Shown: positions 52,583 to 60,846 of the stretch, in pieces
How positions within the stretch are numbered: position 1 is the first letter of the stretch
Layout of the letters: each line of letters begins with the position of its first letter
From: an uncultured Lachnospiraceae bacterium
GTDB lineage: Bacteria > Bacillota > Clostridia > Lachnospirales > Lachnospiraceae
Assembly: GCA_934364805.1 (NCBI GenBank)
Contig: CAKRMH010000001.1
Location: forward strand, 124,001-188,000
Length of the DNA: 64,000 nucleotides
Direction: 5' to 3'
Position numbers and translations under genes: made by a program
Notes under the pieces: model-generated
Told to the model about the DNA's origin: nothing
Seen by the model: only the letters and a program-made list of their open reading frames with translations
The model's database searches: none

Positions 52583-54034
52583 ATGAGCAAAGTCAGAACA
52601 AGATTTGCACCAAGCCCGACAGGAAGAATGCATGTAGGAAACCTTCGTACTGCCTTGTATGCGTATCTGCTTGCAAAGCATGAAGGCGGAGATTTTATTT
52701 TAAGAATTGAAGATACGGATCAGGAGCGTTATGTGGAGGGAGCCGTAGAGATTATTTACCGCACAATGCAGGAGACAGGACTGATTCATGACGAAGGACC
52801 GGACAAGGATGGCGGATGTGGTCCGTATGTTCAGAGTGAGAGACAGAAAGCCGGCATTTATCTGGAGTATGCCAAAAAGCTGATCGACAAAGGACAGGCA
52901 TATTATTGTTTCTGTGACAAAGAACGTCTGGAAGGATTAAAAAGAACCGTTGCCGGTAAAGAGATCACAACCTATGACAAGCATTGTCTGCATCTTTCCA
53001 AAGAAGAAGTAGAAGCAAAACTTGCAGCAGGAGTTCCTTACGTAATCAGACAGAATAATCCGACGGAGGGAACAACAACGTTCCATGATGAGATCTATGG
53101 AGATATCACAGTGGATAACAGCGAACTGGATGATATGATCCTGATCAAATCCGATGGATACCCGACCTATAATTTTGCAAATGTAGTCGATGACCATTTG
53201 ATGGGAATTACGCACGTTGTAAGAGGAAATGAATATTTATCTTCATCTCCAAAATACAATCGTCTGTATGAGGCATTTGGATGGGAAGTTCCGGTTTATG
53301 TTCATTGTCCTCTGATTACGGATGAGAATCATAATAAGCTGAGCAAGCGAAGCGGTCATTCTTCTTTTGAAGATCTGATCGATCAGGGATTTTTAACAGA
53401 AGCGGTTGTGAACTTTGTTGCGCTTCTTGGCTGGAGTCCTGCAGACAATCAGGAGATTATGTCATTGGATGAACTGATCAGGAGATTTGATTATCATCAT
53501 ATGAGCAAATCACCGGCTGTATTTGACTACACGAAATTAAAATGGATGAATGGCGAATATATCAAGGCAATGGATTTTAACAAATTCTATGAAATGGCAC
53601 TTCCATATATTAAGAAAGTCATTACAAAAGATTATGATCTGAAGAAGATTGCCAGGATGGTCCAGAGCAGGATCGAGATATTCCCGGATATCGAAGAACA
53701 TATTGATTTCTTTGAGAAACTTCCAGAATATGATCCTGCAATGTACACACATAAGAAGATGAAAACCAATGCGGAAACATCGCTTGAAGTACTGCAGGAG
53801 GTGCTTCCAATTCTCGAGGCACAGGAAGACTACAGTAATGACGCATTATATGCATCTCTTTGCAAATACGTAGAACAGAAAGGCTGCAAAAATGGATATG
53901 TTATGTGGCCGATCCGTACTGCGGTATCTGGCAAACAGATGACCCCGGGCGGAGCAACCGAACTGATGGAAGTACTTGGAAAAGAAGAGTCCATCGCCCG
54001 CATTAAAAAAGGAATCGAATTACTTTCTGAATAG
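52583..54034 (+). CDS. gltX: Glutamyl-tRNA synthetase
   Basis: Charges tRNA-Glu, and possibly tRNA-Gln for later amidation. The 483-residue class I enzyme has the HIGH-type motif 'PSPTGRMHVGNLRTALY', 'RIEDTDQERYVEGA', the 'VVRGNEYLSS' segment and the KMSKS-type loop 'KLSKRSGHSSFED'. The C-terminal helical anticodon-binding domain is full length. AGAGGAGA precedes the ATG. The next gene follows after 21 bases. Confidence 0.96.
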   Translation: MSKVRTRFAPSPTGRMHVGNLRTALYAYLLAKHEGGDFILRIEDTDQERYVEGAVEIIYRTMQETGLIHDEGPDKDGGCGPYVQSERQKAGIYLEYAKKLIDKGQAYYCFCDKERLEGLKRTVAGKEITTYDKHCLHLSKEEVEAKLAAGVPYVIRQNNPTEGTTTFHDEIYGDITVDNSELDDMILIKSDGYPTYNFANVVDDHLMGITHVVRGNEYLSSSPKYNRLYEAFGWEVPVYVHCPLITDENHNKLSKRSGHSSFEDLIDQGFLTEAVVNFVALLGWSPADNQEIMSLDELIRRFDYHHMSKSPAVFDYTKLKWMNGEYIKAMDFNKFYEMALPYIKKVITKDYDLKKIARMVQSRIEIFPDIEEHIDFFEKLPEYDPAMYTHKKMKTNAETSLEVLQEVLPILEAQEDYSNDALYASLCKYVEQKGCKNGYVMWPIRTAVSGKQMTPGGATELMEVLGKEESIARIKKGIELLSE

Positions 54035-54055
54035 CCTGTAGAAAGATTGGATTTT

Positions 54056-55897
54056 ATGCAGAATACACTGAATGAACCGCAAGCTCTTGCGGTGAAGCAT
54101 TTCCAGGGACCGTGCATGATTCTTGCCGGTCCCGGTTCTGGAAAGACCTTCGTTATCACACAAAGAACAGCCAATTTAATAAGAGAATGTGGAGTAGATC
54201 CGTCACATATACTTGTGATTACATTTACCAGGGCAGCGGCTGAAGAGATGCGCCAGAGATTTCAAAAGCTGATGAATGGAGAAGCAGGTGGAGTTACATT
54301 TGGAACTTTTCACGCTGTATATTTCATGGTATTAAAATATGCTTATCATTTTCAGGCATCCAATATTATCACGGAAGAAAAGAAATATCAGCTGATGCGG
54401 GAAATTCTTTCCAGATATCACGTGGAATATGAAGATGAAAATGAGTTTATTGGCAATCTGTTCCGGGAAATCAGTATGATCAAGAATACACGGATTCCAA
54501 TCGAAAATTTTTATTCCGGACAATGTGCAGAAGAACTATTTCGCAAAATATACAAGGACTATAAGTGTATGCTGGATCGATACAAACTGATCGACTTTGA
54601 TGATATGCTTCTTTATACGTATGAATTGTTCGAAAAAAGAAAAGATATACTGGCATCATGGCAGAAAAAGTATCAGTATATTCTGGTGGATGAATTTCAG
54701 GATATTAATCAGATCCAGTATGATATACTGCGGATGCTTGCACTTCCGGAAAACAATTTATTCATCGTAGGTGATGATGATCAGTCCATTTACAGGTTCC
54801 GCGGCTCAAAACCTGAGATTATGCTGAACTTCACAAAGGATTATCCGGAAACAAAAAGAATTCTGCTTGATGTAAATTACCGTTGCCAGAAAAATATTGT
54901 GGACGCTTCCTTAAACCTGATCAGTCATAACAAAGAACGGTTTGAAAAGAAGATCAGTGCGAATCAAAGGGCCAGGGAGCCGGTGCGCATCCTGCAATTT
55001 GCACAGCAGAGAGAACAGAATCTGTATGTGGTTGAAGAGATAAAAAAAGCAGTACAGGGTGGAGCAAAATTGTCGGATTTTGCGGTTTTGTTTCGAACCA
55101 ATACACAGCCACGTTTACTGATAGAGCAATTTATGGAATACAATATTCCGTTCCGGACGAAAGAACAGATTCCGAATCTGTATGCACACTGGGCAGTCAG
55201 GGATATTTTTGCTTATATCCAGATTGCCCAGGGAAGCAGGAAAAGAAGGGATTTTCTGCAGATCATGAACCGGCCGAAAAGATACATCGGAAGAGATTCC
55301 CTATATGGGGAAACAATTTCTTTTGAAGAATGGAAACGTATGTATGAGAAACAGCCGTGGATTGCGGAACGGATCGAACGTCTGGCATATGATATACAGA
55401 TGCTTCAAAATATGAGTCCCTACGCAGCGATCAATTATATTCGAAAAGGGATTGGATACGATGATTATCTGAAAGAGTATGCAGGGCAGCGTCATATGAA
55501 GACGGAGGATCTTACGGATGTGTTAGATGAACTTCAGACGACGGCCAGAGGATATAAAAGCTATGAACAGTGGCAGGAACATATCCGGAAATATACCGAA
55601 GAAATGAGAATGATCGCAGAGCAGAAAAACAGTAACCCGGATGCAGTAACACTTGCTACATTGCACAGTTCCAAAGGACTTGAGTTTCTGATCGTTTATA
55701 TAGTGGATGTCAATGAAGGGATCATGCCGTATAAAAAGGCAGTCCTGGAAAAAGAACTGGAAGAGGAACGAAGAATGTTTTACGTTGGAATGACGCGTGC
55801 AAAACATGCACTTACTTTGTGTACGGTGAATAATGTAAATAATAAGACCATGGAATGTTCAAGATTTTTGAATGAATGCAGAGAACAGGAAAAATAA
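54056..55897 (+). CDS. UvrD/Rep-family ATP-dependent DNA helicase
   Basis: A 613-residue superfamily 1A 3'-5' helicase. Motifs in order are the Q-motif 'LNEPQALAVKHF', Walker A 'AGPGSGKTFV', 'VITFTRAAAEEMRQR', Walker B 'VDEFQDIN', 'GDDDQSIYRFRGS', 'LDVNYRC', 'TLHSSKGLEF' and 'VGMTRAKHAL'. It is shorter than PcrA/UvrD (~720-740), ending soon after motif VI and lacking their C-terminal extension, so it is likely a separate clostridial paralogue. ATG 54056 is preferred to the in-frame TTG at 54047 because of GAAAG spacing. It probably follows gltX on one transcript. Confidence 0.9.
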   Translation: MQNTLNEPQALAVKHFQGPCMILAGPGSGKTFVITQRTANLIRECGVDPSHILVITFTRAAAEEMRQRFQKLMNGEAGGVTFGTFHAVYFMVLKYAYHFQASNIITEEKKYQLMREILSRYHVEYEDENEFIGNLFREISMIKNTRIPIENFYSGQCAEELFRKIYKDYKCMLDRYKLIDFDDMLLYTYELFEKRKDILASWQKKYQYILVDEFQDINQIQYDILRMLALPENNLFIVGDDDQSIYRFRGSKPEIMLNFTKDYPETKRILLDVNYRCQKNIVDASLNLISHNKERFEKKISANQRAREPVRILQFAQQREQNLYVVEEIKKAVQGGAKLSDFAVLFRTNTQPRLLIEQFMEYNIPFRTKEQIPNLYAHWAVRDIFAYIQIAQGSRKRRDFLQIMNRPKRYIGRDSLYGETISFEEWKRMYEKQPWIAERIERLAYDIQMLQNMSPYAAINYIRKGIGYDDYLKEYAGQRHMKTEDLTDVLDELQTTARGYKSYEQWQEHIRKYTEEMRMIAEQKNSNPDAVTLATLHSSKGLEFLIVYIVDVNEGIMPYKKAVLEKELEEERRMFYVGMTRAKHALTLCTVNNVNNKTMECSRFLNECREQEK

Positions 55898-55936
55898 AAG
55901 AACCGTTAACTACATGTATTATGTGGTTAACGGTTC
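55891..55936 (-). terminator. Terminator of the minus-strand DUF1292/HD-GYP unit
   Basis: A stem of about 15 pairs (GAACCGTTAAC... and GTTAACGGTTC, 55900-55936) is followed on the minus strand by TTTTATTTT. The + strand side lacks a good T-run, so termination of the convergent helicase gene there is less certain. Confidence 0.8.
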
Positions 55937-55970
55937 ATTCGTGGTACGTTTTGCGCACACGTTTTTTTGT

Positions 55971-56297
55971 TTATTCATCGTCCATTTCGTTGAACATAAT
56001 TTCGTCCTGAACTTCATCAAAACGGTCGACGACAGCTTCGTACTCGTCATCATCTGTAATATTTTCAACAGACGGAAGACCTGCTTCGTCTTCATAATAG
56101 CGATATACATAAAGGTCACCGTTAGAATTCTCATTTCCGTCTGCATCTAATGGGATTAAAGCGATGTAATCCTGATCACCCATGTCAAAAATGGTAAAGA
56201 TCTTACATTCTACTTCACCATCATCGAGTTCTAATGTGACGCGGATGTCATCTTTTTCTTCTTCTGTGACTGGGGTTGCTTTTTCTTGTTTGCTCAT
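55971..56297 (-). CDS. DUF1292 family protein
   Basis: A 108-residue very acidic cytoplasmic protein. The core 'RVTLELDDGEVECKIFTIFDM' followed by 'QDYIALIPLD' and 'VYRYYED' is the DUF1292 (YrzB-like) pattern of an acidic all-beta domain. Its function is unknown in any organism I know. AAAGGAAA precedes the ATG. It lies 17 bases after the HD-GYP gene and ends before a strong terminator. Confidence 0.88.
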   Translation of the reverse strand: MSKQEKATPVTEEEKDDIRVTLELDDGEVECKIFTIFDMGDQDYIALIPLDADGNENSNGDLYVYRYYEDEAGLPSVENITDDDEYEAVVDRFDEVQDEIMFNEMDDE

Positions 56298-56314
56298 AAT
56301 TGTTTCCTTTCGTT

Positions 56315-57406
56315 TTATACAATTGCCTCAATATAAAGATCCGGATGTCTGGTCAGATCAAGGATCTCACCGGATTCGGTCTGGAGCATTGGACGTGTTG
56401 GCTGTTCCGTTATAAAAATGATACGTGCGATCGTGTGATCATTTAAAAGAACTTTGCTGTTTACATAGGAATTCGCAATCCTTTTTAGAAATGGAAGTAT
56501 GAATTTCGGATTGTAGCGGTTTACGCCTTCATCTTCAAAAGCAGCAATAACATCAAATGGGCACAGACCATTCCGATAGCAGCGGTCTGAAGTCATGGCG
56601 TCATAAACATCTGCAATCGCAACGATCGATGCAAAGTCATCAATTTCATCCCCATGGAGACCGAGTGGATATCCACTTCCGTCACAGCGCTCATGATGAA
56701 GAAGTACAGCTTTTTTGACTCTTGGATCAATATCCTGATCTTTGAGGATGTCATAACCAAACTGAGGATGCAGTTTTATGAATTCATATTCCTGTTTGGA
56801 AAGTCTGGATGGTTTTAACAGAATATCCTCCGGAATTTTCGCTTTTCCAATGTCGTGAAGCAGACCGGAAAGCGTGAGAGCATCCAGATCGTCTGGATCC
56901 ATTTGAAACCAGGTTCCCATAAGCCGGCATATGACGGATACATTTACACAATGTGCAGAAGTAGAATCGTCTAATTCCTGCATGTTGTGAAGCATTCCGA
57001 AGATAGAAAAAGCCGTTGGGTTATCATCAAAAAGTTCGATGGTCTCGCGGATTAGTTCTGTGCTATTGAGTGGCACATTCTTAATGATCAGATCATTGAT
57101 GGAATTCTCCACCATACGGACCTGGAAATGATAATGTTTTACAAATTTACGGTAGACAGGTGAATGGATTAGGCGGTCGGTATAATTCTGCCGTACTTCA
57201 TTTTTTAATTCGATCAATTCTTTTGCCTTCTCAGGAAGACCGCCTTCATGGATCGGAATTGACGGAATCTGATAGTATTTAAGTCTTGAAATCATCTGTC
57301 CGCTCAGTATAGAATCCTGTGGCAGGATCAATTGTCCTTTTGGGGAGTAGATATGTTTCGCTACAACCATTCCAACTTTTAAATTCTGAGTGGAGATATC
57401 TGGCAT
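56315..57406 (-). CDS. HD-GYP domain phosphodiesterase
   Basis: A 363-residue protein. Residues 1-130 form an N-terminal domain common in clostridial HD-GYP proteins ('VGMVVAKHIYSPKGQLILP'). The HD-GYP domain follows with 'LLHDIGKAKIP' (His184-Asp185) and the signature HHERCDGSGYP at 237-247, so metal binding and cyclic-di-GMP hydrolysis to GMP or pGpG are likely. There is no receiver or membrane domain. It is first in a two-gene minus-strand unit with DUF1292. AGGAGG precedes the ATG. Confidence 0.9.
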   Translation of the reverse strand: MPDISTQNLKVGMVVAKHIYSPKGQLILPQDSILSGQMISRLKYYQIPSIPIHEGGLPEKAKELIELKNEVRQNYTDRLIHSPVYRKFVKHYHFQVRMVENSINDLIIKNVPLNSTELIRETIELFDDNPTAFSIFGMLHNMQELDDSTSAHCVNVSVICRLMGTWFQMDPDDLDALTLSGLLHDIGKAKIPEDILLKPSRLSKQEYEFIKLHPQFGYDILKDQDIDPRVKKAVLLHHERCDGSGYPLGLHGDEIDDFASIVAIADVYDAMTSDRCYRNGLCPFDVIAAFEDEGVNRYNPKFILPFLKRIANSYVNSKVLLNDHTIARIIFITEQPTRPMLQTESGEILDLTRHPDLYIEAIV

Positions 57407-57451
57407 GCTTTATTATCCTCCTAAAGATGATAAACTCTTTTTATTCTTAAT

Positions 57452-57478
57452 ATTATAATGGATGATACAACTTGTCAA
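57452..57478 (-). promoter_or_regulatory. Promoter of the HD-GYP/DUF1292 unit
   Basis: On the minus strand a perfect TTGACA (57478-57473) and TATAAT (57457-57452) are 15 bases apart, shorter than ideal; TAATAT at 17 bases is an alternative -10. Confidence 0.55.
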
Positions 57479-57499
57479 TTGCACATGAACAAAAAGTTC

Positions 57500-57528
57500 T
57501 ATACAAAAATTTGTAAAAAAGCTATAAT
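57500..57528 (+). promoter_or_regulatory. Promoter of the GH13-like gene
   Basis: TATACA (57500-57505) and a perfect TATAAT (57523-57528) are spaced by 17 bases, 33 bases before the start codon. Confidence 0.65.
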
Positions 57529-57561
57529 ATATAGGCTAAGAAACAGACAGGTGGATAAAAG

Positions 57562-59436
57562 ATGCGTTATCAGGTATGCGAGGGAAATTATGCCCGGATG
57601 GGCGTTACAAAGGATAAAGACAGTGTGATCTTTACTTTTGAAGGCGAAAAAGAAGACAGGTGCGAGATTGTTCTTGTGGATCGAACTACAATGCGAGAGA
57701 CAAAGGTACTGGCAGATCGTGAGTTTTGCATGGGATCTTTACGGTCTGTCTCGATCAAACATATAGATACAGAGAATACCTTATATTATTATGCTATAAA
57801 TGGAGTCCCTGTCCTGGATCCCTATGCACCGGGAATTGCAGGACGGGAACAGTGGAATGATAAAAATCGCAGCAAGCAGCAGTATAAGGTATTGGGGCGC
57901 ATGAATTTTGATGAATATTCATGGCATGGGGATCGTAATCCGGAAGTTGCGAGAAAAGATATGGTTATGTATAAACTGCATGTTCGTGGATTTACAATGG
58001 AAAATGCTCCGAAAGAACAGGCGGCAGGAACATTTCTTGGACTTTCCCAAAAACTTTCCTATTTGAAAAAACTTGGGATTACGACGGTCGAACTTATGCC
58101 GGTGTATGAGTTTGAAGAAATGGACATTCCGGTAAAACAGGAGATGCCGGAGTATCTGAAAGGAAAGATGCGCCCCGAGGATCTTTTACATATAAACAAG
58201 GAGATGGAGTGCGGCAGGAAAGTTAATTTCTGGGGGTATTGTGCCGGAAATTATTTTGCGGTGAAGGCTGGCTATGCGTTTGATCAGAAAAATCCTGAAA
58301 AAGAATTGAAGGATCTGGTGTGTAAGATGCATCGAATGGGAATGGAGTGCGTTATGGAAATGTATTTTCCAGAGCACAGCAATCATAATCTGGTTCTGGA
58401 GGCATTGCATTACTGGATTCGCGAATTTCATGTGGATGGATTTCATCTGATCGGACAGGATCTTCCGATTACAGCAATTGTTCAGGATGTGAGGTTAAGC
58501 AGAACAAAGATTTTTTATGAAGCTTTTGATGAGGTCTTATTAAAAGAAACAAAGAAATACAAACATTTGTATGTATATAAGGATGAATATCAGTTCCCTG
58601 CGAGAAAGATACTCAATCATGTGAACGGGAATATGGGAGAGTTCCTTGATCAGCAGAGAAAGCAGGGAGTAGAAGCCGGATTTGTGAATTATCTTGCAAA
58701 TAATAACGGATTTACACTGGCAGATGTGTTTATGTATAACGACAGGCACAATGAAGCAAACGGTGAGAATAATGAAGATGGCTGTGAGTGGAATTTCAGC
58801 AATAATTACGGTGTGGAAGGACCGACCAGAAAAAAATATATTTCGGATCTGAGAAAACGCCAGTGGCGGAATGGAATCATAATGCTGATGCTGGCGCAGG
58901 GCGTTCCGATGATATGGGCTGGAGATGAAATGGGGAATTCCCAGAATGGAAATAATAATGCTTATTGCCAGGATAATCCGATCGGGTGGACAAACTGGAA
59001 GACACGGGGTTCGCATGCTGAGCTTATTGATTTTGTCCGGCACATGATCGGATTCCGGCATGAACATGCAATTATCGCAAAAGAAACACCATTTTTATTT
59101 AGTGATTATAAAGCAAAGGGAACTCCGGACCTGTCATACCATGGGGAGAGCGCATGGCTGTCTGGAATTCATCCGGGAAGAATGAGTGTAGGAATTCTTT
59201 ATTGTGGTCAATATGCTCCGAAAGATGCGGAAAATGAAGATGTGTATGTCGGATTTAATTTCTTTTCCGGAATCAGTACACTGGCTCTGCCAAAATTATC
59301 CGGGAAAAGAAAATGGTATATGGCTGTTAACAGTGCGGACAGAAAACAGCCATATTACAAGGATGTGGTGCTTTATAAGGATCAGCACCAGCTGACACTC
59401 AGTCCGCAGTCAATTTGCATTTTGATAGGAAAGTAG
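57562..59436 (+). CDS. Isoamylase/debranching-enzyme-like GH13 protein with lost catalytic residues
   Basis: A 624-residue protein with a CBM48-like N-terminus, a GH13 barrel and the isoamylase/GlgX-type segments 'DPYAPGIAGREQW', 'YKLHVRGFT', 'GVPMIWAGDEMGNSQ' and 'NAYCQDNPIGWTNW'. The catalytic regions have decayed. Region I reads 'MEMYFPEHS' instead of DVVYNH; region II reads DGFHLI (292-297) where GFRFD is expected, so the nucleophile Asp is Ile297; region IV reads ANNNGFTL with Asn382 in place of the stabilising Asp. Only Glu320 of region III remains. Hydrolysis by the normal mechanism is not expected; glycan binding or regulation is more likely. DUF5662 follows after 3 bases. Confidence 0.85.
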   Translation: MRYQVCEGNYARMGVTKDKDSVIFTFEGEKEDRCEIVLVDRTTMRETKVLADREFCMGSLRSVSIKHIDTENTLYYYAINGVPVLDPYAPGIAGREQWNDKNRSKQQYKVLGRMNFDEYSWHGDRNPEVARKDMVMYKLHVRGFTMENAPKEQAAGTFLGLSQKLSYLKKLGITTVELMPVYEFEEMDIPVKQEMPEYLKGKMRPEDLLHINKEMECGRKVNFWGYCAGNYFAVKAGYAFDQKNPEKELKDLVCKMHRMGMECVMEMYFPEHSNHNLVLEALHYWIREFHVDGFHLIGQDLPITAIVQDVRLSRTKIFYEAFDEVLLKETKKYKHLYVYKDEYQFPARKILNHVNGNMGEFLDQQRKQGVEAGFVNYLANNNGFTLADVFMYNDRHNEANGENNEDGCEWNFSNNYGVEGPTRKKYISDLRKRQWRNGIIMLMLAQGVPMIWAGDEMGNSQNGNNNAYCQDNPIGWTNWKTRGSHAELIDFVRHMIGFRHEHAIIAKETPFLFSDYKAKGTPDLSYHGESAWLSGIHPGRMSVGILYCGQYAPKDAENEDVYVGFNFFSGISTLALPKLSGKRKWYMAVNSADRKQPYYKDVVLYKDQHQLTLSPQSICILIGK

Positions 59437-59439
59437 AAT

Positions 59440-60045
59440 ATGAAGGCTTGGAAACATTTTTGTACAATTACAAAGCATAAAATATTAGTGATGAAAGGCT
59501 GCTTTCAGATTGGATTATATAGGCAGGGATTACTGCATGATCTTTCAAAGTACAGTCCGACCGAATTTCTTGTTGGATGTAAATATTATAAAGGTTACAT
59601 GAGTCCGAACAATGCGGAAAGAGAAGATAAGGGATATTCCCTGGCCTGGCTGCATCACAAAGGCAGGAATAAGCATCATCTGGAATACTGGATTGATTAT
59701 GGAATCCCTGGCAAAGATCATCCAAATGAAAAAATGGGCATGTGTGGAATGAAAATGCCGCTGCGGTATGTTGCAGAAATGTTTATAGACCGGATTTCTG
59801 CATCAAAAAATTACCAGGGGGATGCATATACGGATCAGAGTGCACTGATTTATTATGAGAAGGGAAAGGGACATTATCTGATCCATGAAGATACGGCAGC
59901 AATGTTAGAACTTCTTCTTGTAATGCTCGCCCAAAAGGGGGAGAAGGAGACTTTTGCATTTGTGAAGAATGAGGTGCTAAAGGGAAAAGTCCCGTATGAC
60001 AAGAAAGAACTGGATACGAGAAAGAAAGCGTTCTATTCAATTTGA
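59440..60045 (+). CDS. DUF5662 family protein (putative metal-dependent HD-like protein)
   Basis: A 201-residue protein I recall as DUF5662. The conserved His and Asp residues in 'ITKHKILVMKGC', 'GLLHDLSKYSPTEF', 'LHHKGRNKHHLEYW' and 'EMFIDRISASKNY' form a pattern like an HD-domain hydrolase, with a His-Asp pair near residues 33-34. The biochemical role is not known. It begins 3 bases after the GH13-like gene and is probably cotranscribed with it. It ends 79 bases before sigK. Confidence 0.8.
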   Translation: MKAWKHFCTITKHKILVMKGCFQIGLYRQGLLHDLSKYSPTEFLVGCKYYKGYMSPNNAEREDKGYSLAWLHHKGRNKHHLEYWIDYGIPGKDHPNEKMGMCGMKMPLRYVAEMFIDRISASKNYQGDAYTDQSALIYYEKGKGHYLIHEDTAAMLELLLVMLAQKGEKETFAFVKNEVLKGKVPYDKKELDTRKKAFYSI

Positions 60046-60089
60046 TAGCCGAATCTTAACAGGGAAAAGCACAGAAACCGATAAAGTTT

Positions 60090-60097
60090 CATAGAAT
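60090..60097 (+). promoter_or_regulatory. Sigma-E-like -10 candidate before sigK
   Basis: CATAGAAT matches the sigma-E -10 form CATACAAT at seven of eight positions, 28 bases before the sigK start. No convincing -35 is seen about 14 bases upstream, so this is tentative. Confidence 0.3.
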
Positions 60098-60124
60098 GTA
60101 GAAAGTAAGCATTTAAGGTGCAGC

Positions 60125-60748
60125 GTGAAAACTTTTTTGGCACCATTATCACAGGCGGAAGAGAAGGAATATCTGGCTGAACTGAAAAATGGAAATGTGC
60201 AGGCAAAAGAGAAACTGATACTTCACAATATGCGCCTTGTTGCTCATGTTGCGAAGAAATATCTGAATTCGGATGAAGAACAGGAGGATCTGATCTCGAT
60301 TGGTACCATCGGTCTGATGAAAGCGGTGTCGACTTTTGACAGGGATTATGGAAGCAGGTTTGCAACGTATGCGGCACGTTGCATAGAAAATGAAATGCTT
60401 ATGTATTTCCGGAGCAGAAAAAGAACGAAAAACGAAGTGTCGCTGTATGAACCGATTGGCACCGACAAGGAAGGAAATCAGATTCATCTGCTGGATGTCG
60501 TTGAGAATGAACAAAGGGACATCGTGGAGGATGTCGCAAGCAGACAATTGATCGAAAAAATCCACAAGGGGATGAAACAAGCGCTGACTCCACGGGAGTA
60601 TATGATTATCTGCAGACGGTTTGGATTATACGGACAGAAAGAAACTACCCAGCGTGAAATTGCAAAAGAAATTGGGATATCAAGGTCTTATGTTTCCAGG
60701 ATTGAAAAAAGAGCCTTAAATAAAATGAAAAAAGTCATATCAGAATAA
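60125..60748 (+). CDS. sigK: RNA polymerase sporulation sigma factor SigK (no pro-sequence)
   Basis: Late mother-cell sigma factor driving coat and cortex genes. The 207-residue protein starts near 'LAPLSQAEEKEYL', shows region 2 ('HNMRLVAHVAKKYL', 'EDLISIGTIGLMKAV', 'FATYAARCIENEMLM') and region 4 ('TQREIAKEIGISRSYVSRIEKRAL'), all close to Bacillus SigK. The start is GTG with AAGGTG upstream; an in-frame stop lies 33-31 bases before it, so there is no hydrophobic pro-sequence of the Bacillus kind. The gene is uninterrupted, so no skin element is inserted. Confidence 0.93.
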   Translation: MKTFLAPLSQAEEKEYLAELKNGNVQAKEKLILHNMRLVAHVAKKYLNSDEEQEDLISIGTIGLMKAVSTFDRDYGSRFATYAARCIENEMLMYFRSRKRTKNEVSLYEPIGTDKEGNQIHLLDVVENEQRDIVEDVASRQLIEKIHKGMKQALTPREYMIICRRFGLYGQKETTQREIAKEIGISRSYVSRIEKRALNKMKKVISE

Positions 60749-60753
60749 AATAC

Positions 60754-60782
60754 GTGAAAAAAGATAGGAGGTGTGTTATAAT
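60754..60782 (+). promoter_or_regulatory. Promoter of yifB/dprA embedded in the sigK terminator
   Basis: GTGAAA (60754-60759) and a perfect TATAAT (60777-60782) are spaced by 17 bases. The -10 lies in the loop of the sigK terminator hairpin. Confidence 0.6.
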
Positions 60783-60797
60783 TATCCTATCTTTTTT
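60757..60797 (+). terminator. Intrinsic terminator after sigK
   Basis: AAAAAAGATAGGA (60757-60769) pairs perfectly with TCCTATCTTTTTT (60785-60797) around a 15-base loop. The A/T ends of the stem make it a potentially bidirectional terminator. Confidence 0.75.
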
Positions 60798-60846
60798 CGT
60801 GCAGAAATCTCTGCATTTTTTCCTTACAATTGGAACAGGAGAATAT

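Noticed and set aside
60125..60748. Interruption of sigK by a skin-type element
   Set aside because: The reading frame is continuous through regions 2 and 4.
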